This document shows, in pieces, positions 17,345 through 26,774 of a stretch of 64,000 bases of DNA. The translations under genes and the position numbers were made by a program. The notes below the pieces were generated by a model. The model was not told the origin of the DNA and ran no database searches. It worked only from the letters and a program-made list of their open reading frames with translations. Source of the stretch: Legionella rowbothamii (GTDB taxonomy: Bacteria; Pseudomonadota; Gammaproteobacteria; Legionellales; Legionellaceae); the NCBI RefSeq assembly GCF_900639985.1, contig NZ_CAAAIM010000003.1, forward strand, positions 1 to 64,000. The letters are read 5' to 3'. The stretch's first letter is position 1, and every line of letters begins with the position of its first letter.

Positions 17345-17986
17345 ATGGATAATAGATATTTGGGTAAAGAATTATCGGTGGATAGCCGTGAATATTTGGA
17401 TGTATGTCGATTAAGGTATCAAACGTTTACGATTTATTTAAATGAGCATTCTGAGCTAGTTGAGTACATTGATGGTATTCCTTCTTTAAAACCATGTAAA
17501 TATGACAAACATTCTGTGATTTTTGCTGTCTATAATGAAAAAGAATGTATTGGTACCATACGTTTAATTATCCGTAACAGCAAAAAAAATCACTTTTTAG
17601 AAATTGAAGAATCAAGTATTTGCAAACTAAAGCCTTTTGTCCATGATGACTACAAGGTCGCTGAGGTGGGGCGGTTAGTGGTGGATAAAAAATATCGTAC
17701 GCAAGCCAATGTAGTTTTTATGTTGTTTAATTATGTTACTCAATACTCTATTAAGAATCATTTAGATTATTTGGTTTGTGAGGCGCCTGTGCATCTTTCC
17801 AAACATTATTCTCGCTTAGGGTGGGAGGTTGTTGAAGAAAATAAGCCTTGGTCCGTTAATGAGCAAATATTGTTGAAGCATTTACTTTTTGATATCCGCG
17901 GCCATCGGATGAGAGCTAAGTGCTATGGGTATATGATGGGCATGCTTGTTAAAAATCCACATTTTTATAAAGTATTTTTTCATTAG
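17345..17986 (+). CDS. GNAT / acyl-homoserine-lactone-synthase-like acyltransferase
   Basis: The 213-residue protein has the start typical of the autoinducer-synthase/N-acyl amino-acid synthase group: EYLDVCRLRYQTFTIYLNEH, then IFAVYNEKECIGTIRLI, and KVAEVGRLVVDKKYRTQANV, the acyl-CoA or acyl-ACP binding strand and loop. Such proteins transfer an acyl group to an amine. The substrate cannot be told from sequence, and homoserine-lactone synthesis is not claimed. It lies at the edge of a polysaccharide locus, facing it convergently; a link to glycan modification or lipid signalling is possible but unproven. Confidence 0.72.
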   Translation: MDNRYLGKELSVDSREYLDVCRLRYQTFTIYLNEHSELVEYIDGIPSLKPCKYDKHSVIFAVYNEKECIGTIRLIIRNSKKNHFLEIEESSICKLKPFVHDDYKVAEVGRLVVDKKYRTQANVVFMLFNYVTQYSIKNHLDYLVCEAPVHLSKHYSRLGWEVVEENKPWSVNEQILLKHLLFDIRGHRMRAKCYGYMMGMLVKNPHFYKVFFH

Positions 17987-18116
17987 CGTTCATTTTATGA
18001 GAGCAAGCCCTCCCCCGTTTGCGTTAGCAATCAGTTGGAGGTGTTGTTGAGAGAAGTTGAATGTTCTATGGATCCAACATCAATTAACGGGGCAATTTTC
18101 CTGTGCCCTAGTCTTA

Positions 18117-19619
18117 TTAAGCTAGAGCCGCCATCTTTTGCGAGCTACGGTTAAATATATCATTCAAACAATCAATTACTCGCTCAATATCATATGGACT
18201 CAAATTCGAACTGGATGGTAAACACAAGGCTTGATTAAATAAATAATCGGACACACTAAAATTCTCGGAATGCGGATAGTATGTTGCTCCGGCAAATAAG
18301 GGTTGTCTATGCATGGGTTTCCATGTTCTTCTTGCTTCTATATTGTGTCGTTGCAAGTGCTCAATCACTTGTTCTGGTTTCAAGGTAGAATATTCAGGCT
18401 TTATCAACATGGTTGATAACCAGCACGTAGAAAAGCCGTTTTTAATTTCGGGCATCATTTCCAAAAAGTTATATTTTTTAAATGCTTCTTTATATCGATA
18501 AAAAATAGCACGTCTTGAGTCGACACGGCTGTCCAAAACCTTTAATTGCCCTCTACCGATACCTGCAAGAATATTGCTCATTCGATAGTTGTATCCAACC
18601 ACAGAATGTTCATAATGTGGTGCGGGATCACGAGCCTGAGTTGCTAAAAATTGGGCTCTTTTTATTAAATCCTCATCTTCGGAAACTAACATTCCACCGC
18701 CCGAGGTTGTAATAATTTTATTTCCATTAAAGGAAATTACCCCGAATTTTCCAAAAGTACCACTGCGTTTGTTGTTGTATGTTGCACCAAATGATTCTGC
18801 AGCATCTTCTATGATCGGTACACCATAATGTTCGCAGATTTGGCATAAAGCATCATAATTAGCACTTTGTCCATAAAGGTTCGCAATCATTACTGCCTTG
18901 GGTAATTTGTTAGTGGCTTTCGCCTCTGCTAAGGCGCGTTCCAAGGCAATAGGAGACATATTCCAGGAGTCTAAATCGGAGTCTATAAATACGGGCGTGG
19001 CGCTTTGATACAATATAGGATTTACTGTAGCAATAAATGTAAAACTGGGAGCAAAAACTACATCACCTGCTTTCACATCTAATAAAACTAAAGCCAGATG
19101 TAATGCCGCGGTCCCTGAGCTTAAAGCCACTGCTGATTTAATGTTAAGGTAACTTGCAATTTCTTTTTCAAAAGAATCAACATTTGGACCTAGTGGAGTG
19201 ACCCAATTGGTATCAAAGGCCTGTTGAACATAGTGTTGCTCATATTCACCAATGTGGGCCGATGAAAGAATAATACTCGGGGATAAGTCTTTTTGCTGAA
19301 TCAATTGAACAGGCCGGTCTTTATTATCTACGAGCAAAACATGGTCTAATTCATGCTGTTTCATTAAATAATAAGCATCTTGGACCGTCGCTGATGCGGG
19401 CAACGTTTTTCCAGTGTGTTCTGGCAAATCATTTAGATCTGAGTCGAGCGTGTAATCTGCTGATAAGAATTGTTTAACATCACTCTCGGTGATTGTTCTT
19501 AGCAAACGTTCTTCAGCATCGACCAATAATAAAACCTCTTGCTGCGTTTCCTGTAACTTGCTTAATACTTCTTTTAAGCTAAAACTTTTATTTATAAATA
19601 ACTTATTGATAAACATCAT
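18117..19619 (-). CDS. CBS domain-DegT/DnrJ aminotransferase fusion (PglE-like)
   Basis: Residues 1 to about 115 form a CBS-type pair (LLLVDAEERLLRTITESDVK; DHVLLVDNKDRPVQLIQQKD). The rest is a PLP-dependent sugar aminotransferase of the DegT/DnrJ/EryC1/StrS class: AVALSSGTAALHLAL, APSFTFIATVNPI, IIEDAAESFGATY, and SFNGNKIITTSGGG with the PLP lysine at about residue 301. Relatives such as PglE make UDP-4-amino sugars (bacillosamine pathway). The open frame begins at 19676, overlapping the upstream gene; the tandem ATGs at 19619/19616 lie 11 bases after that gene's stop and give a normal CBS start. The next gene upstream is the matching PglD-like acetyltransferase. The CBS extension suggests nucleotide-controlled activity (inference). 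Confidence 0.9.
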   Translation of the reverse strand: MMFINKLFINKSFSLKEVLSKLQETQQEVLLLVDAEERLLRTITESDVKQFLSADYTLDSDLNDLPEHTGKTLPASATVQDAYYLMKQHELDHVLLVDNKDRPVQLIQQKDLSPSIILSSAHIGEYEQHYVQQAFDTNWVTPLGPNVDSFEKEIASYLNIKSAVALSSGTAALHLALVLLDVKAGDVVFAPSFTFIATVNPILYQSATPVFIDSDLDSWNMSPIALERALAEAKATNKLPKAVMIANLYGQSANYDALCQICEHYGVPIIEDAAESFGATYNNKRSGTFGKFGVISFNGNKIITTSGGGMLVSEDEDLIKRAQFLATQARDPAPHYEHSVVGYNYRMSNILAGIGRGQLKVLDSRVDSRRAIFYRYKEAFKKYNFLEMMPEIKNGFSTCWLSTMLIKPEYSTLKPEQVIEHLQRHNIEARRTWKPMHRQPLFAGATYYPHSENFSVSDYLFNQALCLPSSSNLSPYDIERVIDCLNDIFNRSSQKMAALA

Positions 19620-19629
19620 TTTATTCCAT

Positions 19630-20250
19630 TTATACAGCAGGTACTCCCTTAACCAGGGTATTTGCTTTGACATCATTAATCACGACAGCGCCAGCAGCAA
19701 TAATCGCTTTATCACCAACAACCACGCCTGGTAATATTGTTGCTCCAGCCCCTACCAACACTTCTTTTCCAATCGTTACATTTCCACCTAAAGTACAATT
19801 TGGCGCGATGTGAGTACATGCGCCTATGGTTACTTCATGATCTATTATTGCTCCATGATTAATAATGCAACCCTCACCTATAGAACTTTCAGGCGCAAGG
19901 AGGGCTTTAGCAGCTATAAATGCTCCTGGTTCTATACGTGCATATTTAGAAATTAACGCTGCTGGATGGATAATAGTTACTAAAGTGGTTTCTTTATTTA
20001 GTAATTTAAAAACTGCTTGTCTTACTTGATTATCGCCTATAGCTACATGGGCAAAACCTTTAAAATGGGTTAATGATTCCATGGTTGAATCAATTAAAAG
20101 CCCATAAAGCTCTGTTCCTAATAAGGCTTTATTATTATCACATAGGGAGACTTGATGAAAGGAGTGATCACATAGGGAAAGCGCGTCGATTACCACTTTG
20201 CCGTGGCCACCACAGCCTATTATTTTTAAATGATTAGGATTTGTTTCCAT
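19630..20250 (-). CDS. PglD/NeuD-family sugar O/N-acetyltransferase
   Basis: The N-terminus has a nucleotide-sugar binding Rossmann loop (LKIIGCGGHGKVVIDAL), followed by left-handed beta-helix hexapeptide repeats (SSIGEGCIINHGAIIDHEVT, NVTIGKEVLVGAGATILPGV) and the terminal VKGVPAV. PglD-type enzymes acetylate UDP-4-amino-sugars in bacillosamine synthesis. The gene sits just before the PglE-like aminotransferase (11-base gap to the preferred start), so the two probably work in sequence. A PglF-like dehydratase, needed to start the pathway, is not in this window. Length (206) is normal. Confidence 0.9.
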   Translation of the reverse strand: METNPNHLKIIGCGGHGKVVIDALSLCDHSFHQVSLCDNNKALLGTELYGLLIDSTMESLTHFKGFAHVAIGDNQVRQAVFKLLNKETTLVTIIHPAALISKYARIEPGAFIAAKALLAPESSIGEGCIINHGAIIDHEVTIGACTHIAPNCTLGGNVTIGKEVLVGAGATILPGVVVGDKAIIAAGAVVINDVKANTLVKGVPAV

Positions 20251-20420
20251 TTAGACCATCTTGATCAAAATAAGTTAGTCTCCTTGACCCAAAGCTCGCA
20301 TATTCCGTTTATGCGGCATTCATTTAAAATTAAAAATAATAGTTTTTAATGATTTAAATGAAGTAAATTCGCTCATAATACCATCCCTTTAATTTTTTAG
20401 CATCAGATCGATGCACAAGT

Positions 20421-21176
20421 TCATGATTGAGATGTATAAAAATCAATACCTTGTTCTACATCGCCAAAAAACTGAATTTGGCCACGTTCCAAGACAATAA
20501 CCTTGTTACAAAATCGTTTAATAATCTCATTCGAATGGCTTGCAAGAACCAGGATATGGCTTTGTTCAATTATGTCTTCAAGACGTTTGGTTGCTTTCTC
20601 CATAAAATGGATATCGCCAACCCCAATAATTTCATCGATTAACATAATTTCTGGCGGGATGGCTGTGGCAACTGCAAAGGCAAGTTTCAACAGCATTCCA
20701 GCAGAGTAAACTTTAACGGGACTATTTAAAAAATCACCTAACTCCGTAAATGTTTCAACATCTTTTATTAACTCAGGGAGTTTCTTTTTTGAAATTCTTC
20801 GCATGGTTGCTAAATTAACAATGTTTTCATATCCCGTTGATTCAGTGTTCATACCGGAACTTACATCAAATAAACTGCATATTTTTCCATTGATTTCAAT
20901 TTTACCTATATTGGTCTGATAAACCTTGGCAAGCACTCTAAGCAGCGTGCTTTTTCCTGCACCATTTCTGCCTAATAAACCAATACGATCGCCCTTATTA
21001 ATTTCTAAGTTAATATTATCAAGTGCTCTATAGGTTGAGTTTTTAACGGCAAATTGTGTATTAGGGGATTTTCTAAAACAATTATTAAGCAAATGAATAG
21101 CTGATTTTTTAATGGAGTTAGAGCCATTTTTAATAATGTAGTCCAAGGATACATTGTTTAATTTTATTGAAGACAT
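20421..21176 (-). CDS. Polysaccharide ABC exporter ATPase (Wzt/TagH-like)
   Basis: This ATP-binding subunit energises export of a lipid-linked polysaccharide across the inner membrane. Walker A is GRNGAGKST (residues 69-77), the signature motif is VYSAGMLLKLAFA, and Walker B is EIMLIDEIIGVGD, all of the O-antigen exporter subgroup. At 251 residues it lacks the C-terminal carbohydrate-recognition domain of long Wzt proteins, so substrate choice may not depend on a chain-end cap. The permease gene lies 12 bases upstream on the same strand. A spacer of 170 bases separates it from the PglD-like gene downstream. Confidence 0.93.
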   Translation of the reverse strand: MSSIKLNNVSLDYIIKNGSNSIKKSAIHLLNNCFRKSPNTQFAVKNSTYRALDNINLEINKGDRIGLLGRNGAGKSTLLRVLAKVYQTNIGKIEINGKICSLFDVSSGMNTESTGYENIVNLATMRRISKKKLPELIKDVETFTELGDFLNSPVKVYSAGMLLKLAFAVATAIPPEIMLIDEIIGVGDIHFMEKATKRLEDIIEQSHILVLASHSNEIIKRFCNKVIVLERGQIQFFGDVEQGIDFYTSQS

Positions 21177-21188
21177 GTTTTTACTCCA

Positions 21189-21980
21189 TTATAACCAAAA
21201 CACAATGCGGTATTTAAATTTACTCAAGAAATGGGTGTATAGCATAAAACCTAAAATCGAAATCAGACTCACCATTACCAAGGTCTGAGTGCTTATCATA
21301 TTATTTAGTAAGGGGTCCCTAATTAAATTAAGAAACTGGTGGAAAGGGTTATAGGCGACTACCCATTGTAGCCTTTCCGGTAACAAATTGGGCATCCACA
21401 TAATCGGCGTTAAAAAGAAGATAATTTGTATAAAACTGCCAATTATTTGATTAAAGTCTCTATAACGGGTGGTTATAATCGATAATAAAGTTCCCCAGGT
21501 TATTACATTAAAACCAATAATAAACAGCCCAGGAATGAGTAATAAAATTTTAAAACTCACGCCGATATTGCAGATGAAAATAATGGGGATAAAGACCAAT
21601 AAGTTATGCGCAAAGATAATTATATTTCTTAAGAATAATCTCATCATAAATAATGAAATAAACGAATCCTGATTTTTTATATAGCTTTCGGACTCAATAA
21701 AGGCATTATTACTCTCTAAGATAAGGGTTGAGATAAATGACCATCCAATAATACCGGAGGTTAAATAAGGAAAATATTCCCCTATATTTATCTTAAATAA
21801 GTGGCCATATAAAAACCCCATGCAACAGACAGTAATGGCCATATTGATGCTGATCCATAGAGGGCCAATTGATGAGCATCGATACCTTAATTTTATATCT
21901 TGTGTTCCTAACATAAACCATATAGGCCAATCGATGAAAATTGCTTTAAGCTCATCATGGATAGTGGTGCTCTTATTCAA
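21189..21980 (-). CDS. Polysaccharide ABC exporter permease (Wzm-like)
   Basis: This 263-residue integral membrane protein has about six hydrophobic helices and the ABC-2 permease pattern: N-terminal DIKLRYRCSSIGPLWISINM (cytoplasmic amphipathic start RYR-x-S-x-LGPLW) and the conserved VAYNPFHQFLNLIRDPLL near the C-terminus. With the neighbouring ATPase it forms the exporter for an O-antigen-, capsule- or teichoic-acid-like polymer. The two genes are 12 bases apart and certainly cotranscribed. Confidence 0.92.
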   Translation of the reverse strand: MNKSTTIHDELKAIFIDWPIWFMLGTQDIKLRYRCSSIGPLWISINMAITVCCMGFLYGHLFKINIGEYFPYLTSGIIGWSFISTLILESNNAFIESESYIKNQDSFISLFMMRLFLRNIIIFAHNLLVFIPIIFICNIGVSFKILLLIPGLFIIGFNVITWGTLLSIITTRYRDFNQIIGSFIQIIFFLTPIMWMPNLLPERLQWVVAYNPFHQFLNLIRDPLLNNMISTQTLVMVSLISILGFMLYTHFLSKFKYRIVFWL

Positions 21981-22101
21981 AATAAATTACCTCACAACTT
22001 GGATAGTCCAGGGTAGATTCCGGCAAAAACGTACTTTATAGGGGCTTAGTCTTGCTGGCAAGATATTGCAATTGTGTTTGAGCATGTGTTCATCTTATTA
22101 T

Positions 22102-24126
22102 TTATCCTTTTGTAGGTTGCTGTTTCATCCAGCTTATTAGTTTTTTACCAATAAAATGACTGCCTGCAGTACTTAAATGATGGCTGTCGCGGTAAATCAA
22201 ATGGTTCTTGTAGGTTAGCTGGCAATTCTGCTTACACATCAAATCAACAGAGTTAAAAATAAGAGTTTCTGGATATTCTTTTTTTAATTTAGTTAGTACG
22301 GCTTTATATATATATTGTCTTTTTAAAACACCATTCTTAAGAATATGGCACGACTTGTACGGCGCTAAAGGGCGATGAAGGCAGCGAGTAGGCATAAAGG
22401 GAATTTCTGGAATATCTTGAAATAAAATGACTTTTTTCCCGGCTTGTTGGAGTTTATTTATTGTTAGCGCAAGGCCTTTATAGAAGACCTTGGCCTTATC
22501 CTCGAGAGGAGTACTTTCTTTTTCTGAGCGTAATATAAAGCCGGAAGGAGCATATTTCCCTAAGTGTTGGGCTGCATAACCTTGGTTACTTACATAAAAA
22601 GGACCTAGGGAAGCAAGTACCACCGTATCAATTGAGGGATTTTCTAAAATAATTTGCAATGCTATCTTATTGGTTAATGCACAGGTATCTTTCAACCCAA
22701 CCCAAAAACCTTGAACGCCTAACACGGGAGGGCAGGATGATTGCCCGAGTAATAGCCAGTTTTCTTGCGGAGCATATTTTAACAATCCAGGGAAAAGATG
22801 ATCCGCATGACTATCACCCCAAACAACTTTATTAGGGGTACCTTGACGTGTTTGCAAACACCATTCCAGGTTTTTTGCCCGTTGATTGGTGGTATTGCAC
22901 TGCTGCATATTCGTTCTATAGCGTTCGAAATTTGTTATATCGTTAGTAAATGATTTTTTGATTTGCGCCACAGATCTTGATTCCAATCCCTGCTGGTTAT
23001 AAACCATAAAGGCAATTACTCCGGTACTTACTAAAAATAATCCCAATATTTTAGCAATGGAAGAAGCATACATTTTTCCTTTTATGGAAAAACGAATGGG
23101 TTTTTCAATAAATTGGTAGGTCAGCCAGGCCAAACCGAAGCTGATAAGGAGCAAGGCGCTGGCTAAACGGTAAGAGAGTGCTTCAGACAAAATAATACGA
23201 GCGAATGAAAGTAATTCCCAATGCCACAAATATAGAGGGTAACTGATGATGCCAATGAGGGTTAAAAAAGGTGTCGCTAATAAAGTGCGGTTAACCCAGC
23301 TGGTGGTTGTGCATAGCAAAATTCCAGTGCAAAGAGTGGGCAATAATACAGCCCATCCGGGATATATAAGGCTGTTGTTAAAATAAAAAATACTAAATAA
23401 TAGAGCAGAAAAACTTAAAATACCTAATAAATTTAATAGATTAATATGAGTGGAGGTCGTTGTCTTTTGCCGATGCTTTAAATGGAAAAAGCGTACATAG
23501 GCGATTGCTCCACCTAAGCCAAGCTCCCAAAATCGAGATGGAGGCAGATAAAATGTCGCGATATTATAATGTGTTGCTCCCAGTAGATTAATAAACAGGG
23601 AAATAAAAATTATTAAACTCGCAAAGATGGGTTTAATCCTTTTTTTCCAAATCAAAAATAAAATGAGCGGGCAAATTAAATAAAACTGTTCTTCTATACC
23701 TAAAGACCATAAATGTAAAAGAGGCTTAAAATCACTGCTAGTATCAAAATAACCAGCCTCATTCCAGAGTATAAAATTATTAAGAAAGAAGGTGCTTCCT
23801 AGTATATGCTTACTTAAATTTTGGTATTCATCTGAGAACAGCAAAAAGTAGCCGCCCACTAAGGCACTCAATAATATTATGATGAGTGCTGGGAATATTC
23901 TGTTGATTCTCTTGATATAAAAAGTGGTCCAGCAAAATTGGCTATGAGCCATTTGGTGGATAATAAGATTGGAAATCACAAATCCAGAAATAACAAAAAA
24001 AACATCGACTCCAATAAAGCCGCCTGGAATAAGCTTTGGAAAAGCATGGAAAAACATAACAGACAGTACTGCTACAGCCCTTATTCCATCAATGTCTTTG
24101 CGATATTGTAATTCCATGTTATCCAC
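22102..24126 (-). CDS. OafA/YrhL-type acyltransferase with SGNH domain
   Basis: The N-terminal 380 residues are an acyltransferase-3 membrane domain with about ten helices, starting with YRKDIDGIRAVAVLSVMFFH and FIGVDVFFVISGFVIS. The C-terminal 280 residues are an SGNH/GDSL-like periplasmic domain: WGDSHADHLFPGL holds the nucleophile-type Ser, and DSHHLSTAGS the Asp-x-x-His. Such proteins O-acetylate surface sugars, using acetyl groups from the cytoplasm. The location between glycosyltransferase and exporter genes supports modification of the same glycan. Length (674) fits the OafA class. An internal Met at position 4 is an alternative start. Confidence 0.93.
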   Translation of the reverse strand: MDNMELQYRKDIDGIRAVAVLSVMFFHAFPKLIPGGFIGVDVFFVISGFVISNLIIHQMAHSQFCWTTFYIKRINRIFPALIIILLSALVGGYFLLFSDEYQNLSKHILGSTFFLNNFILWNEAGYFDTSSDFKPLLHLWSLGIEEQFYLICPLILFLIWKKRIKPIFASLIIFISLFINLLGATHYNIATFYLPPSRFWELGLGGAIAYVRFFHLKHRQKTTTSTHINLLNLLGILSFSALLFSIFYFNNSLIYPGWAVLLPTLCTGILLCTTTSWVNRTLLATPFLTLIGIISYPLYLWHWELLSFARIILSEALSYRLASALLLISFGLAWLTYQFIEKPIRFSIKGKMYASSIAKILGLFLVSTGVIAFMVYNQQGLESRSVAQIKKSFTNDITNFERYRTNMQQCNTTNQRAKNLEWCLQTRQGTPNKVVWGDSHADHLFPGLLKYAPQENWLLLGQSSCPPVLGVQGFWVGLKDTCALTNKIALQIILENPSIDTVVLASLGPFYVSNQGYAAQHLGKYAPSGFILRSEKESTPLEDKAKVFYKGLALTINKLQQAGKKVILFQDIPEIPFMPTRCLHRPLAPYKSCHILKNGVLKRQYIYKAVLTKLKKEYPETLIFNSVDLMCKQNCQLTYKNHLIYRDSHHLSTAGSHFIGKKLISWMKQQPTKG

Positions 24127-24161
24127 GATTCATTAAGCCTGCCGTCGTCACACCAACAGAT

Positions 24162-25628
24162 TTATTTTTTCCAGGGACGCCAATCTACTCGGGCCAATAT
24201 TAGTCCAACCATGGAATGGAAACGAGAACGCCAGCTTATTCGAGCCAGTATACGTCCAGCAAATGAATAGAAACGAGAGCGTAACATTCTTGGATGCCAA
24301 AAACCTTGTGTCCAACGAGGAAGAAACCATATATCTAAAAAGAAAAATCGTGCTACTACAAAAAAGCCCAATATACCTGCAAGGAAGAAACGAGCCAAAG
24401 TGGTGGATAATCGATAACCTTTGGCAGCAGTTTTTAAAAAACCTTGATACAAGTTATGAAGATCCTTCACGGTTGATGCGAGAGTAAATCGCTCCAGCAT
24501 CCATTTACGCCCAGCTTTTCCTAATAAGTTGGCAGCCTCAGGATCACGTATTAATCGTAAAATTCCAGTTGCAAGATCCTCAGGATCTGCAGGATTTACC
24601 TGTACGCCAGTCTTGCCATCAAGCACGGTATCCACTAACCCGCCTACTTTAGTTACCACGGTGGGGCATTCCATTAACAGCGCCTCGATTGTACCGCCTA
24701 AATTTTCATTTAATGACGCTTGAACAGAAGCATTGAGATCGCGATAGATTCGCGGAACATCAGTTCGGTGCCCCGTAAAAATAATATTTTCTTCTAATCC
24801 GAGCTCAGCGACTAAGGATTGCATCGACTGCCTTACTTCCTCTCCCATTTCTCCCCAGCCGCTTCCAATTAAAAGGAATTTTGCATTAGGAAACTCACGA
24901 AGTACGGTGGGCGCTGCTCGAATTAAATCTTCATGGCCTTTAATTGCCTTGCCATGGAGGTATTCTGGAGTCCAACGGTTGGCTCCCAACTTAGGATAAA
25001 AGTAAGCAACCATCCCAATTAATGGAGTATCTGCAGGCCAACCAAATTCTTCCCGTAAACCAGCAGGCAAGGTTTTAGCAGGGTCAAAAAATTGTTCATC
25101 AGGGCCATAATAAACTACGGCTAAGCGCTTCTCGGATACGCCCATTTTCAAATAAAGCTGCCGCGAGTATTCACAAGAAGGAATGATCGCGGTATCCATC
25201 CAGGCCGTGGCCTTATCTACCCAGCGAGGAGTATGGGCTTCTAAATGAAATGGGCCGGCAATCATGGAAAGCCGTATCGGCACATCAGCAAGCCAACCGG
25301 CGATACGACCAATAACCATTGAAGGAAAAAGATGCGTCTGAATTACATCAAATCGGTTTTTACGTAAAAATCTGACTAATTTTAGAATTTTACCTGGTAA
25401 ATGAAAAATATCAGAAGGTCGCATAAAATTAAAATCAGCAGAGTGAACTGGAATAGCTTCTGCTTTGAAACGGTCGACCAATGTGCCGGAGTCTCCACTC
25501 AATACCACTGAAACGTCACAATCATAAATATTACGTAGCTCGCGCAATTGTTCAAAAGCCCAAGTACCGCCTTCAGTTGTTGAAAGTATGTAACAGATTT
25601 TTAGTTTCGACATGCTGTAATTATCCAT
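24162..25628 (-). CDS. GT4-family glycosyltransferase
   Basis: A GT-B fold retaining glycosyltransferase: N-terminal KICYILSTTEGGTWAFEQL, GSGWGEMGEEVRQS in the donor domain, HRTDVPRIYRDLNASVQASL, and ENLGGTIEALLMECPTVVTK, the E-x7-E-type donor-binding region. It adds a sugar to a lipid-linked glycan on the cytoplasmic face. The C-terminal 70 residues are hydrophobic/basic and end in a tandem duplication of about 17 residues (SRFYSFAGRILARISWR then SRFHSMVGLILARVDWR), which probably lies on the membrane. The start could be Met6 (MSKLKICYIL). The gene diverges from the PglC-like transferase. Confidence 0.92.
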   Translation of the reverse strand: MDNYSMSKLKICYILSTTEGGTWAFEQLRELRNIYDCDVSVVLSGDSGTLVDRFKAEAIPVHSADFNFMRPSDIFHLPGKILKLVRFLRKNRFDVIQTHLFPSMVIGRIAGWLADVPIRLSMIAGPFHLEAHTPRWVDKATAWMDTAIIPSCEYSRQLYLKMGVSEKRLAVVYYGPDEQFFDPAKTLPAGLREEFGWPADTPLIGMVAYFYPKLGANRWTPEYLHGKAIKGHEDLIRAAPTVLREFPNAKFLLIGSGWGEMGEEVRQSMQSLVAELGLEENIIFTGHRTDVPRIYRDLNASVQASLNENLGGTIEALLMECPTVVTKVGGLVDTVLDGKTGVQVNPADPEDLATGILRLIRDPEAANLLGKAGRKWMLERFTLASTVKDLHNLYQGFLKTAAKGYRLSTTLARFFLAGILGFFVVARFFFLDIWFLPRWTQGFWHPRMLRSRFYSFAGRILARISWRSRFHSMVGLILARVDWRPWKK

Positions 25629-25900
25629 AGTATACGTGCAAACAAGGGGAGAACCCGCGAGGCACTGCTATTTTAGGGATAGATTCCCTCTGGCGGAGAT
25701 GACCAATCCTTAACTTAATGGCAGTGAGCCTGATTGGGGCGTATTAGCTCATAAAACCTTCATTCTTGTAAAGAGTTTTTCAGGTTTCCCAGGCGATGTC
25801 TTTTGAATTTTTTTGTAGTAGTGTTTTGAATGTTACTGTCCATTATTTATAAAAAATTATATAGCTACCTTGTTGGCACAAATATATAATTCTTGGGGCT
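25629..25900. promoter_or_regulatory. Divergent intergenic region of the glycan locus
   Basis: About 270-290 bases separate the minus-strand glycosyltransferase from the plus-strand sugar transferase, so promoters for both directions must lie here. I see no confident palindromic operator and no coding character. Confidence 0.4.
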
Positions 25901-25918
25901 ATGAAGGGAGAGGACCCA

Positions 25919-26512
25919 TTGATTAAACGTATTTTTGATATTGTCATTGCTTGCATGCTACTCATCGTACTGTCGCCCATCATTTTTTTAGTCGCCTTGT
26001 TAGTTCGTTGCAACTTGGGGAGCCCTATTTTTTTTCGCCAGAATCGCCCTGGATTACATGGGGAAATTTTCCAGATGATTAAGTTTAGAACCATGCTAGA
26101 GATAACTGATAGCAATGGTGAAATAATGGGGGATGCCTGTCGTATCACGCAATTGGGTAAGTTTTTACGATCATGCAGTTTAGATGAGCTTCCGGAGCTA
26201 TGGAATGTCATTAAGGGGGATATGAGTTTAGTGGGGCCCAGACCTTTACTAGTTGAATATCTTCCTCTCTATAACGAAACACAGAAAAGGCGGCATGAAC
26301 TCAAACCCGGCATTACTGGTTTGACTCAAATCAATGGCCGTAATGCTTTAGCATGGAACGAGAAGTTTGATTTGGATGTTTGGTATGTAGATAATCATTC
26401 TTTATGGCTGGATGTAAAAATTCTACTTTTAACCGTTAAAAAAGTTTTGATACGAGAGGGTATTACAAGTGAGGGAAGCATAACCGCAGAGAAATTTGGG
26501 GGGAATGAATAA
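25919..26512 (+). CDS. PglC-like undecaprenyl-phosphate sugar phosphotransferase
   Basis: This is a monotopic phosphoglycosyltransferase that puts the first sugar-phosphate on undecaprenyl phosphate. It has the membrane re-entrant start IKRIFDIVIACMLLIVLSPI, then QMIKFRTM, SLDELPELWNVIKGDMSLVG with PRP, and the PGITGLTQINGRN segment. The size (about 198 residues) matches the minimal PglC core rather than the large WcaJ form. An ATG at 25901 is in frame, but agggagagg sits six bases before the TTG at 25919, whose protein starts MIKRIFDI as in relatives, so I prefer TTG. With PglD/PglE-like genes in the same locus, an N,N'-diacetylbacillosamine-type first sugar is likely (inference). Confidence 0.93.
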   Translation: MIKRIFDIVIACMLLIVLSPIIFLVALLVRCNLGSPIFFRQNRPGLHGEIFQMIKFRTMLEITDSNGEIMGDACRITQLGKFLRSCSLDELPELWNVIKGDMSLVGPRPLLVEYLPLYNETQKRRHELKPGITGLTQINGRNALAWNEKFDLDVWYVDNHSLWLDVKILLLTVKKVLIREGITSEGSITAEKFGGNE

Positions 26513-26774
26513 GATTGGTCGGGAGTTTTAATATAATTGGTAAGCGCTCATGAGGTATGTAATTGCTTACTTCTATATAAAAATACCGTCATTGTGAAAT
26601 TTACATATCCGAAGGCAAGTCTTTCAATTAATCTTAAGTTTTACATGGCAAAGCACACTACTTCCGAATTCCTGTGGTTTGACCAAGGGATGCATAAAAA
26701 TGCTCAATTAGTGGCTGAACCTCAAGATATACACTATCTTAAAATTTCTCGTAACGGTTACCTATCTCTTTTCG

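Noticed and set aside
17345..17986. Acyl-homoserine-lactone synthase
   Set aside because: Fold-level similarity only; no LuxR-type regulator nearby and key LuxI residues cannot be confirmed, so only the general acyltransferase call is made.
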